Notes under the pieces: model-generated | Told to the model about the DNA's origin: nothing | Databases searched by the model: none | What the model saw: only the letters and a program-made list of their open reading frames with translations | In this document: positions 1 to 11,172 of the stretch, in pieces | Layout: each line of letters begins with the position of its first letter | Position numbering within the stretch: the stretch's first letter is position 1 | Translations under genes and position numbers: made by a program | Source: Sipunculus nudus | Lineage: Eukaryota; Annelida; Sipuncula; Golfingiida; Sipunculidae | Direction: 5' to 3' | DNA length: 64,000 nucleotides | Assembly (NCBI GenBank): GCA_026874595.1 | Contig: CM049318.1 | Location: forward strand, 16,728,241-16,792,240

Positions 1-1055
1 ATTAATCATATCCGGCCTGTTATGTCATGTCAGACTCTGCCGGATCCCATTAGATTATTTTGTAATGCATCGACGGCTCAAGAAATTTATTTTAATATAC
101 CACCGTAGATGAGAGATCATGATAATTATTTTTATTTTATTTTGATTGTTTTTTTTTTAGAAATCGTTCTAAATTTCTCTCGGATTTGGTTGCATTTTTA
201 GCCCCCAGATGGCACCACAGAAGCAACCAGACACCGTGTGATGATATTCCAAATGACCTCAATAAAAAAATAGCGCGATAACATCCACCCCTCGTAAAAG
301 ATAAATAAATGAAGTCCAAATAGTAATCGTCTGAGTGTCTTGAGTCGAAAACGTCCGATTCAAATACAAAATAGAATCTGAACAGAACAGGAATATACAA
401 CAATATCATCAGTCATACACTGACCTGTACCGGGACCTGCACGTGTATGCAATACAAACACCCTAATTCAGCCCGTATTCCCATGTTCAATCGTAGATAT
501 TTGACTGCACGTTTGTGAATATTCATTGAATTCCTCCTGTTTCCTGATCATGTGCCGGACTCACACAAAAATGTTATCGATTCTTCATTGGCCAAATCCA
601 TAGGTACCCTTAATTTTCACGGGATTCCGATCATGACTACGCCTACAACCCCCCCCCCCCCCTAAAACACACACACACACACACACAAACGAGAATGAAC
701 TCACATTCCTGGCGGAAGCAATAACAATTTAACTGCATTGATTTTTCTATAACAATACAAGACTTCCTTAAACCTATCACTTTATCGTTAAGAGAATTTT
801 TTCATGGTTTGTCTATAATTAATTAACATGATCCCCAAACTATTGCCATCATTAAGCTCAGACACTATGCCATATCGGAAAGATTGAAACGACTGCGAAC
901 TGACCAGTCGCCTTCATCAACAACCAGGTAGTATGCGTCTAGTGATAGACTGCGTGGTGACACATGATGGCACAAGGAAAGAAAAATCACATTCTTCTTC
1001 TTTTTCTTTTTTCTTCTTCTTCTTCTTATTATTATTAAAGAGGATATATTTATAC
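1..1055. other. non-coding stretch with simple repeats
   Basis: I see no convincing coding exon here. It holds a C14 homopolymer at 649-662, a (CA)n tract at about 667-687 and an imperfect TTC/TTA-rich tract at about 990-1037. The open frames are AT-rich, low in complexity and show no domain. Confidence 0.6.
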
Positions 1056-1059
1056 GGGT

Positions 1060-1165
1060 GATTCGAATCACTATCTTGATCCAGGATGTTTTAGAGAAAA
1101 TGCTGCTTTCTAACGATGCCATACATGGCTGAGGTCTGCGCTCTCTAAGTGTGTGTGTTTTTTTG
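1060..1165 (+). repeat. fragment of a dispersed GGAGGTCTGCGCTCTC-type repeat
   Basis: The stretch runs from a CTTGATCCAGGATGTTTTAG-like block to GAGGTCTGCGCTCTCTAAGTG. The same block order appears at 55300-55540 (plus), and at 25055-25285 and probably 36050-36270 in reverse. Short pieces lie near 43195 and 46905. From memory this family is widespread in mollusc genomes. It is a relic with no coding capacity visible. Confidence 0.55.
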
Positions 1166-1865
1166 CTTATAGATGACAGAAAGGAAAGCCAACCAACAAG
1201 TCTCAAAAGAATTTTTAGATTCATTAACATTGGAAACAATCTCTTTACGGTTTACTTAACTTCATATAATGAACCGAACCACAAGTTCACATTCTAATTG
1301 TCATGTTTGGGGAATATTGTACTGATCAAACTGCAAAACAAAACAAACCCACAAAGATGATATATTTGGTGTCTCACATAGACCGGATGACCTGTACTGT
1401 TGGATTTTATTTTAGTTTCGACAACAAATCGTAAACGTACCAAGTTTTCATTTAATTACATGTGGTGAAAATAGTTAGCAGCGCGCTCACGAGAGGGCAG
1501 CACACGGCAGTTATACAGCTTGAGGGCCACGATACTCCTGCTCATGATTTTACTTATCTAATACTTATAAAAGGAATTCAGTTCACGTTTGTTCGCAATG
1601 TTCTCTAAAACCGCGTTGTGTACAATATTGTGCCATTCCCTGCAGTGACACAGGCGATATGAAAATAAATAATTTTTAATGCACATATATTTTTGAGTTA
1701 TTTTTCTGGGATTTTTTACCGAGCACAGCCAAACTGCCTTCGGCAATCACCGGAATGCGTGCATCGTGGTCGCTTAACCTCTAACACTAAGGACTATTGT
1801 TCATATGAATAACGCTTGCTTTCAATGAGGGATTTGACCCACGTGCGTGGTCAGTAAAAGAGAAA

Positions 1866-1980
1866 AACACTTGACACCCCATTTCCGGCCTAAGGACCTT
1901 TTTTTAAGGTTTTCATTTGTCCTCCTTGGTTAGACCCTGCCCCCTTTCCTAAATCCTGGATCAGGCCCTGTTTCAACCGA
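1866..1980. repeat. fragment of the CTAAATCCTGGATCAGGCCC repeat
   Basis: The text TTTCCGGCCTAAGGACC...CTAAATCCTGGATCAGG matches the layout of copies at 56380-56575, 60690-60915 (inverted) and more weakly 49100-49330. This is a short dispersed repeat rich in C and G runs. Its ends are near-inverted at 56380-56575, which suggests a non-autonomous DNA element. Confidence 0.45.
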
Positions 1981-1984
1981 GGAG

Positions 1985-2310
1985 CCGTGAGATTACCCAC
2001 GGTCGATCCCAACCCACTGACCGCTGTGCAGGCCAAAAAAGGAAGGTCGTGCCTCCCTCACAAACTAGTGTGATCGGGGAGGGAAAGGGGGGTCCTCGAT
2101 GTTTTGACCCAGCAGAGTGTTCTAACGAAAAGACCGCCTCTCTCAGTAATGTAATATTTGGGTGATACCTTAATTAATGGAGAAAATCACAGAGCTGTTT
2201 ACTGATATCCACGACGTATGAGTTAGAAAATAATAAACTCTAAATAACTTAATAACACAATGACAAGGGAATAAAAACATATATAAAAACAAATGAAAAA
2301 TAATTATGAA
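1985..2310. other. non-coding stretch, possible decayed tRNA-like piece
   Basis: Read on the minus strand, 1985-2040 has a GGGATCGACC block resembling a pol III B box, but no convincing A box accompanies it. The rest is AT-rich with no coding signal. Confidence 0.3.
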
Positions 2311-2394
2311 TTGGAAAATTAATAGATAAAAGGAGAGATTATACAGCTCAATGGGTGGAGTGGGGGGGGGGGGGGGCCTTTTCGATCCGCAAGT

Positions 2395-2520
2395 GTTCTT
2401 CCCCGCAGTGGTAAGTTGATTAATTTAACCAGATAAGGGTAGAGCACAAGGCTCAAGGCCGGAAGATCGTGAGTTCGAATCTCAGTCAAAGAGATGATAG
2501 ATTTTTTTAGCACGGGTGAG
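2395..2520 (+). repeat. tRNA-derived SINE-like element
   Basis: An AAGGGTAGAGCAC segment (A-box-like, about 2435-2447) is followed about 25 bp later by GAGTTCGAATCTC (about 2471-2483), a near-perfect B box. This is the arrangement of a tRNA-type pol III promoter. No acceptor stem is complete, so this is a SINE rather than a functional tRNA gene. A G15 tract lies just upstream at 2362-2376. Confidence 0.55.
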
Positions 2521-3190
2521 CGCTCTGCAGGCTTATTGCGGAGACTGTAACTTACACATCAGCTGTGTTTCACTCACGAACCAGTGCGCTTTTCAGGTTC
2601 CCCGGTGTTACACAGGGCCTGTTTGACGCCAGGTTATCATGCGTTTTCCCCCTGTCACGAAATTCTGCAGATGAACAGAGTACCTAGTCATTAACTCAGC
2701 ATTAAAATTCAAACGATTTGGTTAATTAAGTTGCAGTTGGAAGTGGGTCCCAGAATCAACTTTCAATGAAAAAAAATCTAGCCAAAATAGTATTTTAGCG
2801 TCGTCAGATCAGTGTTACTGGAGTGCACGCAAATCTGTTTCTGACCCTTCTGTACTAGTTATCTAAATCAGTAGTCGAACCACATATGATACTTACATGC
2901 GGTCTCATCCATGTCGTTGCCCTCTGCACTGGGTTTATTTGTTGGCATTAATACTTGTAATTACATACGATTTATCATCAACTGTTAAAATTCGTACAAA
3001 AATACACGATATGAGTAACTTCCAACTTTCGAAGGTATAAACGAATGGTGGGAAACTGCCAATTTGGGGGTGTTGTACTAGTCAAAAAAAGTTAATGACG
3101 AGCTGGGCCTCCACATGTATATTGTGATTATTTTTTAAACAAGTGTCATTAAACTCGTATAGGTGTGAGGATTAACACATAACATTCTAG
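2521..3190. other. no recognisable feature
   Basis: AT-rich sequence without coding, RNA or repeat signals that I can support. It ends at a long (TA)n tract. Confidence 0.5.
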
Positions 3191-3195
3191 AGATT

Positions 3196-3248
3196 ATATA
3201 TAAAATATTATATATAAATATAAATATATATTATATATATATATTATA

Positions 3249-3313
<65 letters not shown>
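3196..3313. repeat. (TA)n microsatellite
   Basis: Imperfect TATA/AATA repeats pass into a pure (TA)n run of more than 50 bp. It abuts the 3' end of the Penelope-like element on the minus strand. Confidence 0.9.
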
Positions 3314-3314
<1 letters not shown>

Positions 3315-3324
3315 CTCTGGAGAA

Positions 3325-3380
3325 AAACAACACTGTAAATTCACTACAGTCTGTTTCACGGGATGCGACCCGATCATCAG
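3325..3380 (-). ncRNA. hammerhead-ribozyme-like motif in the PLE terminal region
   Basis: On the minus strand CTGATGA (3374-3380) is followed by a potential stem II (CGGG...CCCG), then GAAAC (3353-3357). Next come a hairpin-forming ACTGTA...TACAGT and a GTT triplet in the GUH position. That is the core order of a type I hammerhead, known from Penelope-like elements. The position next to CTGATGA shows a U-U apposition, and I cannot see a matching stem I. The copy may therefore be degenerate or inactive. Confidence 0.45.
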
Positions 3381-4091
3381 GTGAATGTTGTTAGAATGAA
3401 GCTAACGGCGTGGTTTGAAAAGCCGAGACTTTACGAGATTACGAGATTATGCTTTGTGCGTATTGGGGGAGAACATTTAATGACTGACACTGATCCTATT
3501 GTCCTCGGGGGCACAATAGGATTGGGCGGGGTACACGTGCGATACTGGAACATAAAAGGGCACAGAGGTTTATTGTGGTTTTAATGTGTATAATTAATAC
3601 AAAGATATTTTACCAGGAAGCCCATTTGCAAGTAAGCTGATATTTAATAGGGTCCTGGGTACAGTAACATTTCAGTAGTATACACATATGATATAAATAT
3701 ACAATACACATATACTATGAAAATATACAATTCAAAAGGCAAATATACAATATAAAAAGGAATATAAAAGGCAAATGTACTATACTCATAATAAGTGGTG
3801 CCGGTCACCCAGCTGAAGGTCGTGAAGCCCCTTAGACCAGGATAAAGTAGGACTTTCCTGTCATCCAAAGGACTCCACGAGCCAGCAGTGGGAGAGCAAC
3901 CACCTGAACAGATGAGTCTGCCCAGCGGATCCTCGTGGTGGGGGTAGGGGGAGATGAGCGGGCACATAGAAATTAGTATGAATGCTAGTTTTTAAAACAT
4001 TTCAGAGTGAATTTGTTTTGGTGGCGGCACTTAGAGAGAATTTCAGCTCTTGAGTTCAACAATGATCCAGGGGGGGGGGGGGCGTTGCTAT

Positions 4092-4099
4092 AAGTAGCT
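4092..4099. repeat. left target-site duplication of the LINE
   Basis: AAGTAGCT here matches AAGTAGCT at 9224-9231 directly after the LINE's A-rich tail. Removing one copy plus the LINE restores a continuous GIY-YIG reading (SEKLL) in the Penelope-like element. Confidence 0.7.
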
Positions 4100-4213
4100 A
4101 TTGAATATGTGCTATTGAATACAGTCCGTGCCTGGCAGTATTGACAATGTTGTATTGATGGGTTAATTTTTACTTGTGCTAAACATTTCTCTGAATGAAT
4201 GTAAGATTATGAT

Positions 4214-5047
4214 ATGAATGGTAAATCAAAAAGACAAAGAACATATATATCTAGTTCATCCTCTACATCTCCATACAGTCCACAAAGAGTTAAAAAGTTT
4301 ATTTCATCTGACAAACAAGATAAACCACATAGTTTAAAAATGGCAGGTGTGTCAAAGGAAACCTTAAAGAAAATGCTTACAGAGCTTGAAGTGAAAATAG
4401 TCAGACAAGTTACTGAGAAATATGAAAAAACTGTTGAATGTTTAGAGGCTAGAGTACTTACTCTTGAAAATGAAAATAAAGAAATCAAATCTGATATGGC
4501 AAAGCTTTCAGATAGAATAGGTACTCTAGAGGAGCAATGTAATAAGTCAGCCACTGAAGCTACAGATGCCAAGAGAAGGGCAGTTGAATTAGAGCAATAT
4601 TCAAGAAAATCGAGTGTAAGGATATTTGGTGTACCAGAAAGTCACAGTAACACAGAAGGGTCAGAAATGTGTGTAGAATTGGTTAAAAAACTTTGCAGAG
4701 AGAAACTGAGGTTTGATCTAGATGAGACAGAAGTAGATGTTGCCCATCGAGTAGGAAGACAGCCCAGAGACCCTGACAGTAAGCCAAGGGCTATATTAGT
4801 TAAATTTGTAAGGAGGGATGTGAAAAGATCAGTCATGAGAGAAAGGAGGAAGTTGAAGGGTACAGGTATTGTCATGGCTGATGACCTGTGTAAAGAGTTG
4901 CATCAACTCTTTAATAGGGCAAGAAACCATCCAATGGTTAAAGACTCTTGGACATGGGATGGTAAAGTTTTCATAAAAGATTTAAAAGGACACATCAGAG
5001 AAATAAAATATGGTGAATCATTCGAGCAGTTACCTACATCTGAATAA
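4214..5047 (+). CDS. LINE ORF1 protein (coiled coil, nucleic-acid chaperone type)
   Basis: The 277-residue frame is intact. A basic, Ser-rich N-terminus (about 1-45) precedes a long heptad-like coiled coil (about 50-120, rich in L, E, K). A compact domain follows, containing SVRIFGVPES and DVAHRVGR blocks (about 133-185) and a C-terminal basic segment. This order matches L1-family ORF1p, which trimerises through the coiled coil and binds the element's RNA through an RRM-like domain in the ribonucleoprotein. The start is the first ATG after the 5' UTR, just upstream of the basic region. There are no internal stops or frameshifts, unlike ORF2. It is a transposon gene and not a host gene. Confidence 0.85.
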   Translation: MNGKSKRQRTYISSSSSTSPYSPQRVKKFISSDKQDKPHSLKMAGVSKETLKKMLTELEVKIVRQVTEKYEKTVECLEARVLTLENENKEIKSDMAKLSDRIGTLEEQCNKSATEATDAKRRAVELEQYSRKSSVRIFGVPESHSNTEGSEMCVELVKKLCREKLRFDLDETEVDVAHRVGRQPRDPDSKPRAILVKFVRRDVKRSVMRERRKLKGTGIVMADDLCKELHQLFNRARNHPMVKDSWTWDGKVFIKDLKGHIREIKYGESFEQLPTSE

Positions 5048-5253
5048 ATATGTATGAAAGTAATATACTGTCTGACATTTAAATAACCTGACAATTATGA
5101 TTAATTTTGTATGTGTTGTATGTTTTTCGTGTATATTTACTGTTAAGAAGGTCTTGTTTTGTAATCAGCTGAGTGACATAAGAGAAAGCAAACTTCTTTT
5201 TTATAACATTAAATACCCTCTACTTATGAGAGAAGTAACTCTACACAAGCAAC

Positions 5254-8200
5254 ATGGCAGATAATATACAATTTCAGGTCCTTTCTTTGAATGTGCGAGG
5301 GATAAGAAATTATGTTAAGAGACGACAGATACTTAATTGGTTGGTGAAACACAAAGCACACAATGGGATCAGTTTCTTGCAAGAATGTCATTGCATTGAA
5401 CAAGATGAAACCAAATGGTCTAAACAGTGGCGTGGTAAAATTTATCTGTCTCATGGGAGCACCAAATCATGTGGAGTATCTATACTTGTCGGTAAAAATG
5501 TTGAATTCAAGGAAATTGATAAGAAAATTGATAATAATGGAAGATATATTCTAATTGAATGTGAAATTGAAGGTCTACACTGTATGATTGTTAATACTTA
5601 TGCACCAAATTATGAATCACAGCAAGTTGCCTTTTTTCAAAATGTTTTTGAGGAAATATTAAACATGTCTAATAATTTAAATATTGATCTTATCTTGGGA
5701 GGAGATTTTAATGTACATCTTACTGGGCGTGATGCTGATGGAGGCAGGACAAATGTGAAACAAGCTTCAGTCAATAAACTATGTTCTATGATGGAACTAT
5801 TAGATATATGTGATATATGGCGTGTAAAACATGAAAATGCAAAATCCTTTACCTGGCGATCCTCAACTCCTTTTATTCAAAGGCGCCTGGATTATTTTTT
5901 TTATATCAAACACTATTCAGTCACTTGTTGAATATTGTGATATCATTCCTGCCGTAAGCACTGATCACTCAGCAGTTTTGTTAAAAGTAAACAAATCAAA
6001 AGATGTCAGCAGAGGACCGTCGCACTGGTGTTTCAATAATGATTTAATTAATGATAAAGAATTTATAAGTGCTATTAAATATGAAATTAATGTATGGAAA
6101 AACGAAGTGAAAGGTGACACAGCAAGATTTACATGGGAGTACTTAAAGTACAAGATTAGACAGTATACTATTAAATATAGTAAAGATAAAGCCAGAAAAT
6201 TTAAGGAAAAGGGTAAACTATTGGAAGAAGAGGTCTCCAAACTAGAACATAATATAAAAAGCACAGATACAATAGAGTCTAAACAGGCATATTACAGTAT
6301 GAAACATAAGTTACAGGATCATTCTGATAATATTACTAAAGGTATAATAGTGAGATCAAGGGCACAGTGGTTACAACAAGGTGAGAGAAACACAAAATAC
6401 TTTCTGAACCTCGAAAAACTTAATCATAAAAAAGGTGTGATAAGGACTCAAAAGACGGAAAAGATATCGTGTGTCAAGCAGAAATCATGTCATTTATCAA
6501 AAATTCTTTTATGGATAAATACAAGAAAAAAGCAGTTTATACTGAACAAGAGTTACACAGTTATTTTGAAGGTCTTCCTCTACATGAGAATACATTATGT
6601 GAGTCTGAAGTGAAAGCATGTGGGCGTTTGATTACAATAAATGAGGTATATTCTAGTTTGAAATTAATGAAGAACAATAAAACTCCAGGTAATGATGGTT
6701 TGACAAAAGAATTCTATTTAGCTTTATTTAGTGAACTTGGTAATTGCTTAACAAATTGCCTAAATGAAAATTATGAACATGTATCTCTGACAACTTCTCA
6801 AAAGCAAGCCCTTGTTAAGTTAATTCCTAAACCAGGAAAGGATCTTAAACATTTAAATGGATGGAGACCTATAAGTTTGCTAAAAGTTGACGTAAAAATA
6901 TTGAGTAAAATTTTAGTAAAGAGAATAGAAAAATATCTTCCAAAACTAATAAAAAATGACCAGTATGCTTTCATACCAGGAAGATATATTGGAGAACCAA
7001 TCAGATTAATATGGGACGTGTTGCATTATACTCAAGAAGAAAACAAGCCTGGAATAATGTTTGAAGCTGATCTAGAGGCTGCTTTTGATAGCGTCAATCA
7101 TGGCTTTATGTATGAAACATTGAGGTATTTCGGTTTTGATTATGATTTCATTAAGTGGATTAAAATGTTACATACTGATGTACAAAGTTCAATTTTGAAC
7201 AATGGTTTTACCACTGGTTATTTTAAGTTACAAAGAGGGACACGGCAAGGTGATCCACTGGCTGCATATATATTTATCTTAATTATTGAAATATTTGCAA
7301 TCAAAATAAGGAATAATTATGATATAAAAGGAATAGATATTGGAAATACACATATTAAATTATGCATGTTTGCTGATGATACTACAATATTTGTTGAAAA
7401 TGTTGAATCACTTGGGCATGTATTTACTGTAATTGAAAGATTTGAATATTTTTCCTCACTTAAGATAAACCGTACTAAATCAGAGGTTGCGTGCATAGGG
7501 TCTTTGAAACATGTTGCAAGACAAATGTATAATCTGAAATGGATAGACTTGACACAGGCATCTATAAAAATACTTGGAATTTACTTTTCTTATAATCAGG
7601 ATTTGATCAATAAAGATAATTTTACACGTGTTGAGAACAACCTGGCAACAACTCTGTCAATTTGGAAAAGCCGGAACCTATCAATATATGGTAGGGTGGA
7701 AGTTGCACGTACGTTAGCAATATCAAAGGTTTACTATGTGACAAATATGTTGATACCACCAAAACATACATTGAAACATCTAAAAAGACTTCTCTGTGAC
7801 TTTATATGGAGGGGTAAAAGACCAAAGGTCAAATATAACACTATCATCGGGAAATATGAAAATGGGGGAATCAATGTCCCAGATATTGAAAGTAAGATAC
7901 AGACACAGAGAATTATGTGGGTTAAACGACTTTTTAGTAATTCTTCGTCTACAATAACTGAGATAATAAATCACAAGTTAAGGAGAATTGGTGGAGAATT
8001 GGTGGATTAAAGTAACTTCAATGTCCATATTTTACCTAAGATTTTACCTAAATTTTATATCAGGTGTTTTGAAGACTGGGCAAATTATGTGTCATTGAAA
8101 CCAAAAACACATGAGGATGTTATTTATCAATTTGTGTGGAATAACAAATATATTACTATGAATGAAATGTCTATTTACAATAAGAGATTGCACAGTGTGG

Positions 8201-9045
8201 GCATTTGTTATGTTAAAGATTTAGTGGATGAGAATGGAACATGGATAACACATGATATATTTAAAAAAAGTGCTCTTGATTATATGTATTGGGTTGCATT
8301 GAGGAATGCAATACCAAAACAATGGAAAACTCTATTTTTGAATACTGAAATACATGAAGTTGATACTGATACAGAGATTATTGTAACAACCAATGGACTT
8401 GAGTACATAGACAAAATATGCTCGAGAAAAATATATGGTACACTGATTGAAGAAAAATGGAAACCTGCCACAGCTCAGAAGTTTTTTAATACATTAAATA
8501 TAACAAATAACATTGATATTAAGTGGCAAGATGTATATGAAAGTATATATAGAACAACTATTGACACCCATATGAGAGAATTCCAGTATAAACTGGTGAA
8601 TAACTACATAACACTGAATGAAAAGCTGTATAAGTGGAAAATAAAAGAAACACCCAGATGTTCATTTTGCTTCAATTATAATGAAAGTATACTTCATTTA
8701 TTTTTTGAATGTACAGTAACCAAAAACCTTTATTTTAGAGCAAAGTCATGGTTACATAATAGAGGTATTAATTTGCCAGAGCTTTCACTTAATTCTATAT
8801 TGTATGGTGTTGTCCCAGTCAACCCAGATAATTTATTGATTAATCAGATTTTGTTGTTATTTAAATATGTATTGTATATACAAAGAGAGGACAATTCATC
8901 CTCTTTGTTTCCAATGTTTAGAAAGATTTTAGCACAAACAGAAGTTACAGAAAGGTACATAGCAAATGATAAAGGTGTTATATCTAAACATACTATGAAA
9001 TGGGGTAAACTTAAAGGTACATGTGATGAAGACCATGAATTATGA
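5254..9045 (+). pseudogene. LINE ORF2: APE endonuclease and reverse transcriptase, three disabling lesions
   Basis: The N-terminus is an apurinic-type endonuclease: LSLNVRGIRN, the FLQECH catalytic Glu region and GGDFNVHL are visible in 5254-5931. The RT follows (6469-8010), with GWRPISLL, AFIPGR, the motif A FEADLEAAFDSVNH, the motif B RGTRQGDPL and the catalytic FADDT. A C-terminal region with a CSFC...HLFFEC cysteine motif follows to 9045. Lesions: a frameshift in the T8 run near 5895-5903, a compensating frameshift near 6445-6455, and a single TAA at 8008-8010 with the same frame open on both sides. In intact relatives this protein nicks DNA and primes reverse transcription. This copy cannot make it in one piece. 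Confidence 0.85.
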
Positions 9046-9223
9046 ATGTTTGTAAAGACCGACTTCATTATCTTGTGGCGTCCTGTACAATCATGTGAAC
9101 TGTCTTTAATGTTTTAAAATTGATAATTGTAAAAATTAAGTTAATAAATAAACTCGCCAATGATGAAGCAAGAATATAGAACTAATCTATATAATCTGAG
9201 GCGAAAAAAGAAGAAAAAAAAAA

Positions 9224-9231
9224 AAGTAGCT
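9224..9231. repeat. right target-site duplication of the LINE
   Basis: AAGTAGCT follows the A tail and matches 4092-4099. Its first As are ambiguous with the tail. Confidence 0.65.
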
Positions 9232-10545
9232 TTTCAGACAAGCAGAGATCACATTTCCTTGTCCCACAGGAGTAAGGTGCTGCCTTGGCAGATATTTCCC
9301 AGGAGAGCTTGTAATTGAGATTGTTGTCTTTCAGTGACCAAATGTGTTTAGACAGTTCCGTATTTTTTAGCGTGGGATCTGTTACGAAAGGATAGCTTGT
9401 GGTTATTTATCTTGTCTTGAAATCACCTTCAGTACACCCTATGTAGTGTTTCTCGTCATTGTCTGTTTTTACTGTTGCCTTATAGACAATGCATTTCAGC
9501 TGACACTGACCATTCATAGGACATTCGTCTTTTTTACGGCAGTTACATTTTTTTTTAGGTACAGCATTGTCAGTATTTAAAACCTTCATATTATGTTTGC
9601 TGATCAGGTTAGACATGTTGGGTAGACCGCTATAGCTGATTTTCAAATTGTTCCTGTTTAATAACCTGTGGTACCTGTGATGTTTAGGGAAGTGTTTGTC
9701 AACTAGTTTCATGAATTGTCTGCCAATGTTGGTTTTTACATGACGGCTGTAGGGGGGATTGAACCATATTATTTTCCTTTTCCTGTTTCGTTTGCTTTTC
9801 ACTGTAGGTTCAACATATTTTAAGCTTTCTGAGAACCCGCTTTTCGCTAAAGCTTTGTCATACATGGATTTGGCTTTCATAAATAGCTCTTCATTGCAGG
9901 AGTTGTCAGATACACGCTTGCTGATCATCATAGGTATCTGTCTAATAATAGCTGGGGGGTGATTTGATTGTGCGTGGATAAAGAGCGGGTCATTGTTCGG
10001 TTTTCTGTAAGGGTAGAAGATGTCATTTTGGAGGTCAAATGTTACGTCTAAGAAATCTGCGCAGGTCAGGTTAGTTTCAATGGTTATTTTTAACCCAACA
10101 TTGGAAAAGAGTTTGATAATTTTCTTAATGGTGCTGTCTGCTTTGGGTCCAGACATGTTTGGGAAACAACCTAAGCCGTCATCTCGATACAGGCCTAGAG
10201 CATTTTCACCAAATTCCTTTTTCAACATATATAGGATGTATAAACCAACAATTTCGCATACTTCAGCGCCATAAAAACTGCCCATGGTGACGTCAAAACT
10301 AGTATGAATTTTTTCACCCAGGTGTTACCGTTGCTAAACAGTAAGCTTTCCCTGCTGTGCAGGATGGTTTTGATAACATCCTCTGGAATGGAGACCATGG
10401 TTTTGGCAAATTTGAGGGCTTACATGAGCAGAGCTTCTGTGATCGAGGGGGTAAAAGTCAATGATATCAAAGTTTATGAACTGGGATTTTTGTTTCAGCT
10501 TCAATTTCTTGAACCAAGATATTACCATTAGTATTACAAATGAAA
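9232..10545 (-). pseudogene. Penelope-like element reverse transcriptase and GIY-YIG (decayed)
   Basis: Read on the minus strand from 10545 downward: an RT segment FDIIDFYP (motif A), then GSFYGAEVCEIVGLY, the catalytic LGLYRDDGLGCF box near 10160-10190, and the RT thumb. A Lys/Cys-rich linker (KKKCNCRKKDECPMNGQC) follows, then a GIY-YIG endonuclease opening with HYIGCTEGDFK near 9420-9450. That domain continues in another frame through ELSKHIWSLKD and ends at CDLCLSEKL (about 9235), where the LINE interrupts it. Lesions include an extra C near 10450 (FYP region) and frameshifts near 10270-10330 and 9410. The 5' part of the element is missing beyond about 10550. Confidence 0.85.
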
Positions 10546-10736
10546 CTGTTTATAGACCAGCTTTTTTTCAGGAAAATGATCCACGTCATAGCTTTTGAAC
10601 TTTAATATGATTAACTTCCTGGTTAAATGCATGCTTTTGGTACCAGCCTTTTGTATATTTTTAAATACACATTAACCTTAGAAAATAATGCCTGTGGGTA
10701 ATAAGTAAGAATAACATTCAGTCACTTTAAATCTGA

Positions 10737-11017
10737 CGCCAGGGGCGTCTGTATAGGGGGGATTGGGGTATACCCCCCACACACACTTTTTGGCAAGGGG
10801 GGGGGGGGGGGTGGTCAATGCAACCATCCCCCACTATTCAGATAATAATATTTTATATTACAAATGAAATATATTAATAAATATAATTATAGACGTTGGT
10901 TCCATTTATGAGTTAAGGATAAAATGTATTATCCAAAACTGGTTTAGAATTAACCCATACTTGAAACATAATATCTTATTTTCTTTGTATTAAGTGTAAA
11001 ATATCTGAAATTTGATT

Positions 11018-11021
<4 letters not shown>
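10737..11021 (+). repeat. GGGGCGTCTGTATAGGGGG-type dispersed repeat, copy 1
   Basis: It opens with AGGGGCGTCTGTATAGGGGG and a CCCCCAC...CTTTTTGGCAAGGGG block, then a variable G tract (about 10797-10812), then GTCAATGNAACC. AT-rich sequence with AAACTGGTTTAGNATTAACC follows. The same order recurs at 25312-25640 and 27870-28140. The end runs straight into a (TA)n tract. Confidence 0.75.

Positions 11022-11071
<50 letters not shown>
11022..11071. repeat. (TA)n microsatellite
   Basis: A pure TA dinucleotide run at the 3' end of the preceding dispersed repeat. Confidence 0.9.
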
Positions 11072-11074
<3 letters not shown>

Positions 11075-11172
11075 ATAGGTGTCATACAGACGCTAAAAAG
11101 GTGTATATATTTATATATATATATAATTATATATGTATGTATGTGTGTGAGGGTGTATGTGTGTGCCTGCAG

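Larger units (their letters stand above)
3320..4099 (-). mobile_element. Penelope-like element, 3' portion with end of GIY-YIG domain
   Basis: On the minus strand, about 4080-4010 encodes a peptide reading LLNSRAEILSKCRHQNKF, the characteristic C-terminal part of the Penelope-like GIY-YIG endonuclease. The rest of that domain is at 9232-9500, beyond a LINE insertion. The frame ends at TAA about 4018, followed by 3' untranslated sequence, then a terminal region with CTGATGA and GAAAC boxes (3325-3380). A poly-G run (minus: C run) at 4071-4083 may reflect homopolymer slippage. Known PLEs end in this domain followed by a pLTR. Joining it to the 9.2-10.5 kb part is an inference, supported by the target duplication. 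Confidence 0.75.
4100..9223 (+). mobile_element. near full-length non-LTR retrotransposon (L1/Tx1-type LINE)
   Basis: The element has a 5' UTR of about 110 bp, ORF1 (4214-5047), a 206-bp spacer, ORF2 (5254-9045) and a 3' UTR of about 180 bp ending in an A-rich tail (9203-9225). It is flanked by the 8-bp direct repeat AAGTAGCT. The ORF1 coiled coil plus RNA-binding region and the APE endonuclease plus RT order are those of the L1 superfamily; Tx1 is my best guess from motif style. It lies inside the GIY-YIG domain of a Penelope-like element, so it inserted later. Few lesions suggest a fairly young copy. Confidence 0.85.

Noticed and set aside
2395-2520. Functional tRNA gene
   Set aside because: A and B boxes are present but no complete cloverleaf or acceptor stem; treated as a SINE.
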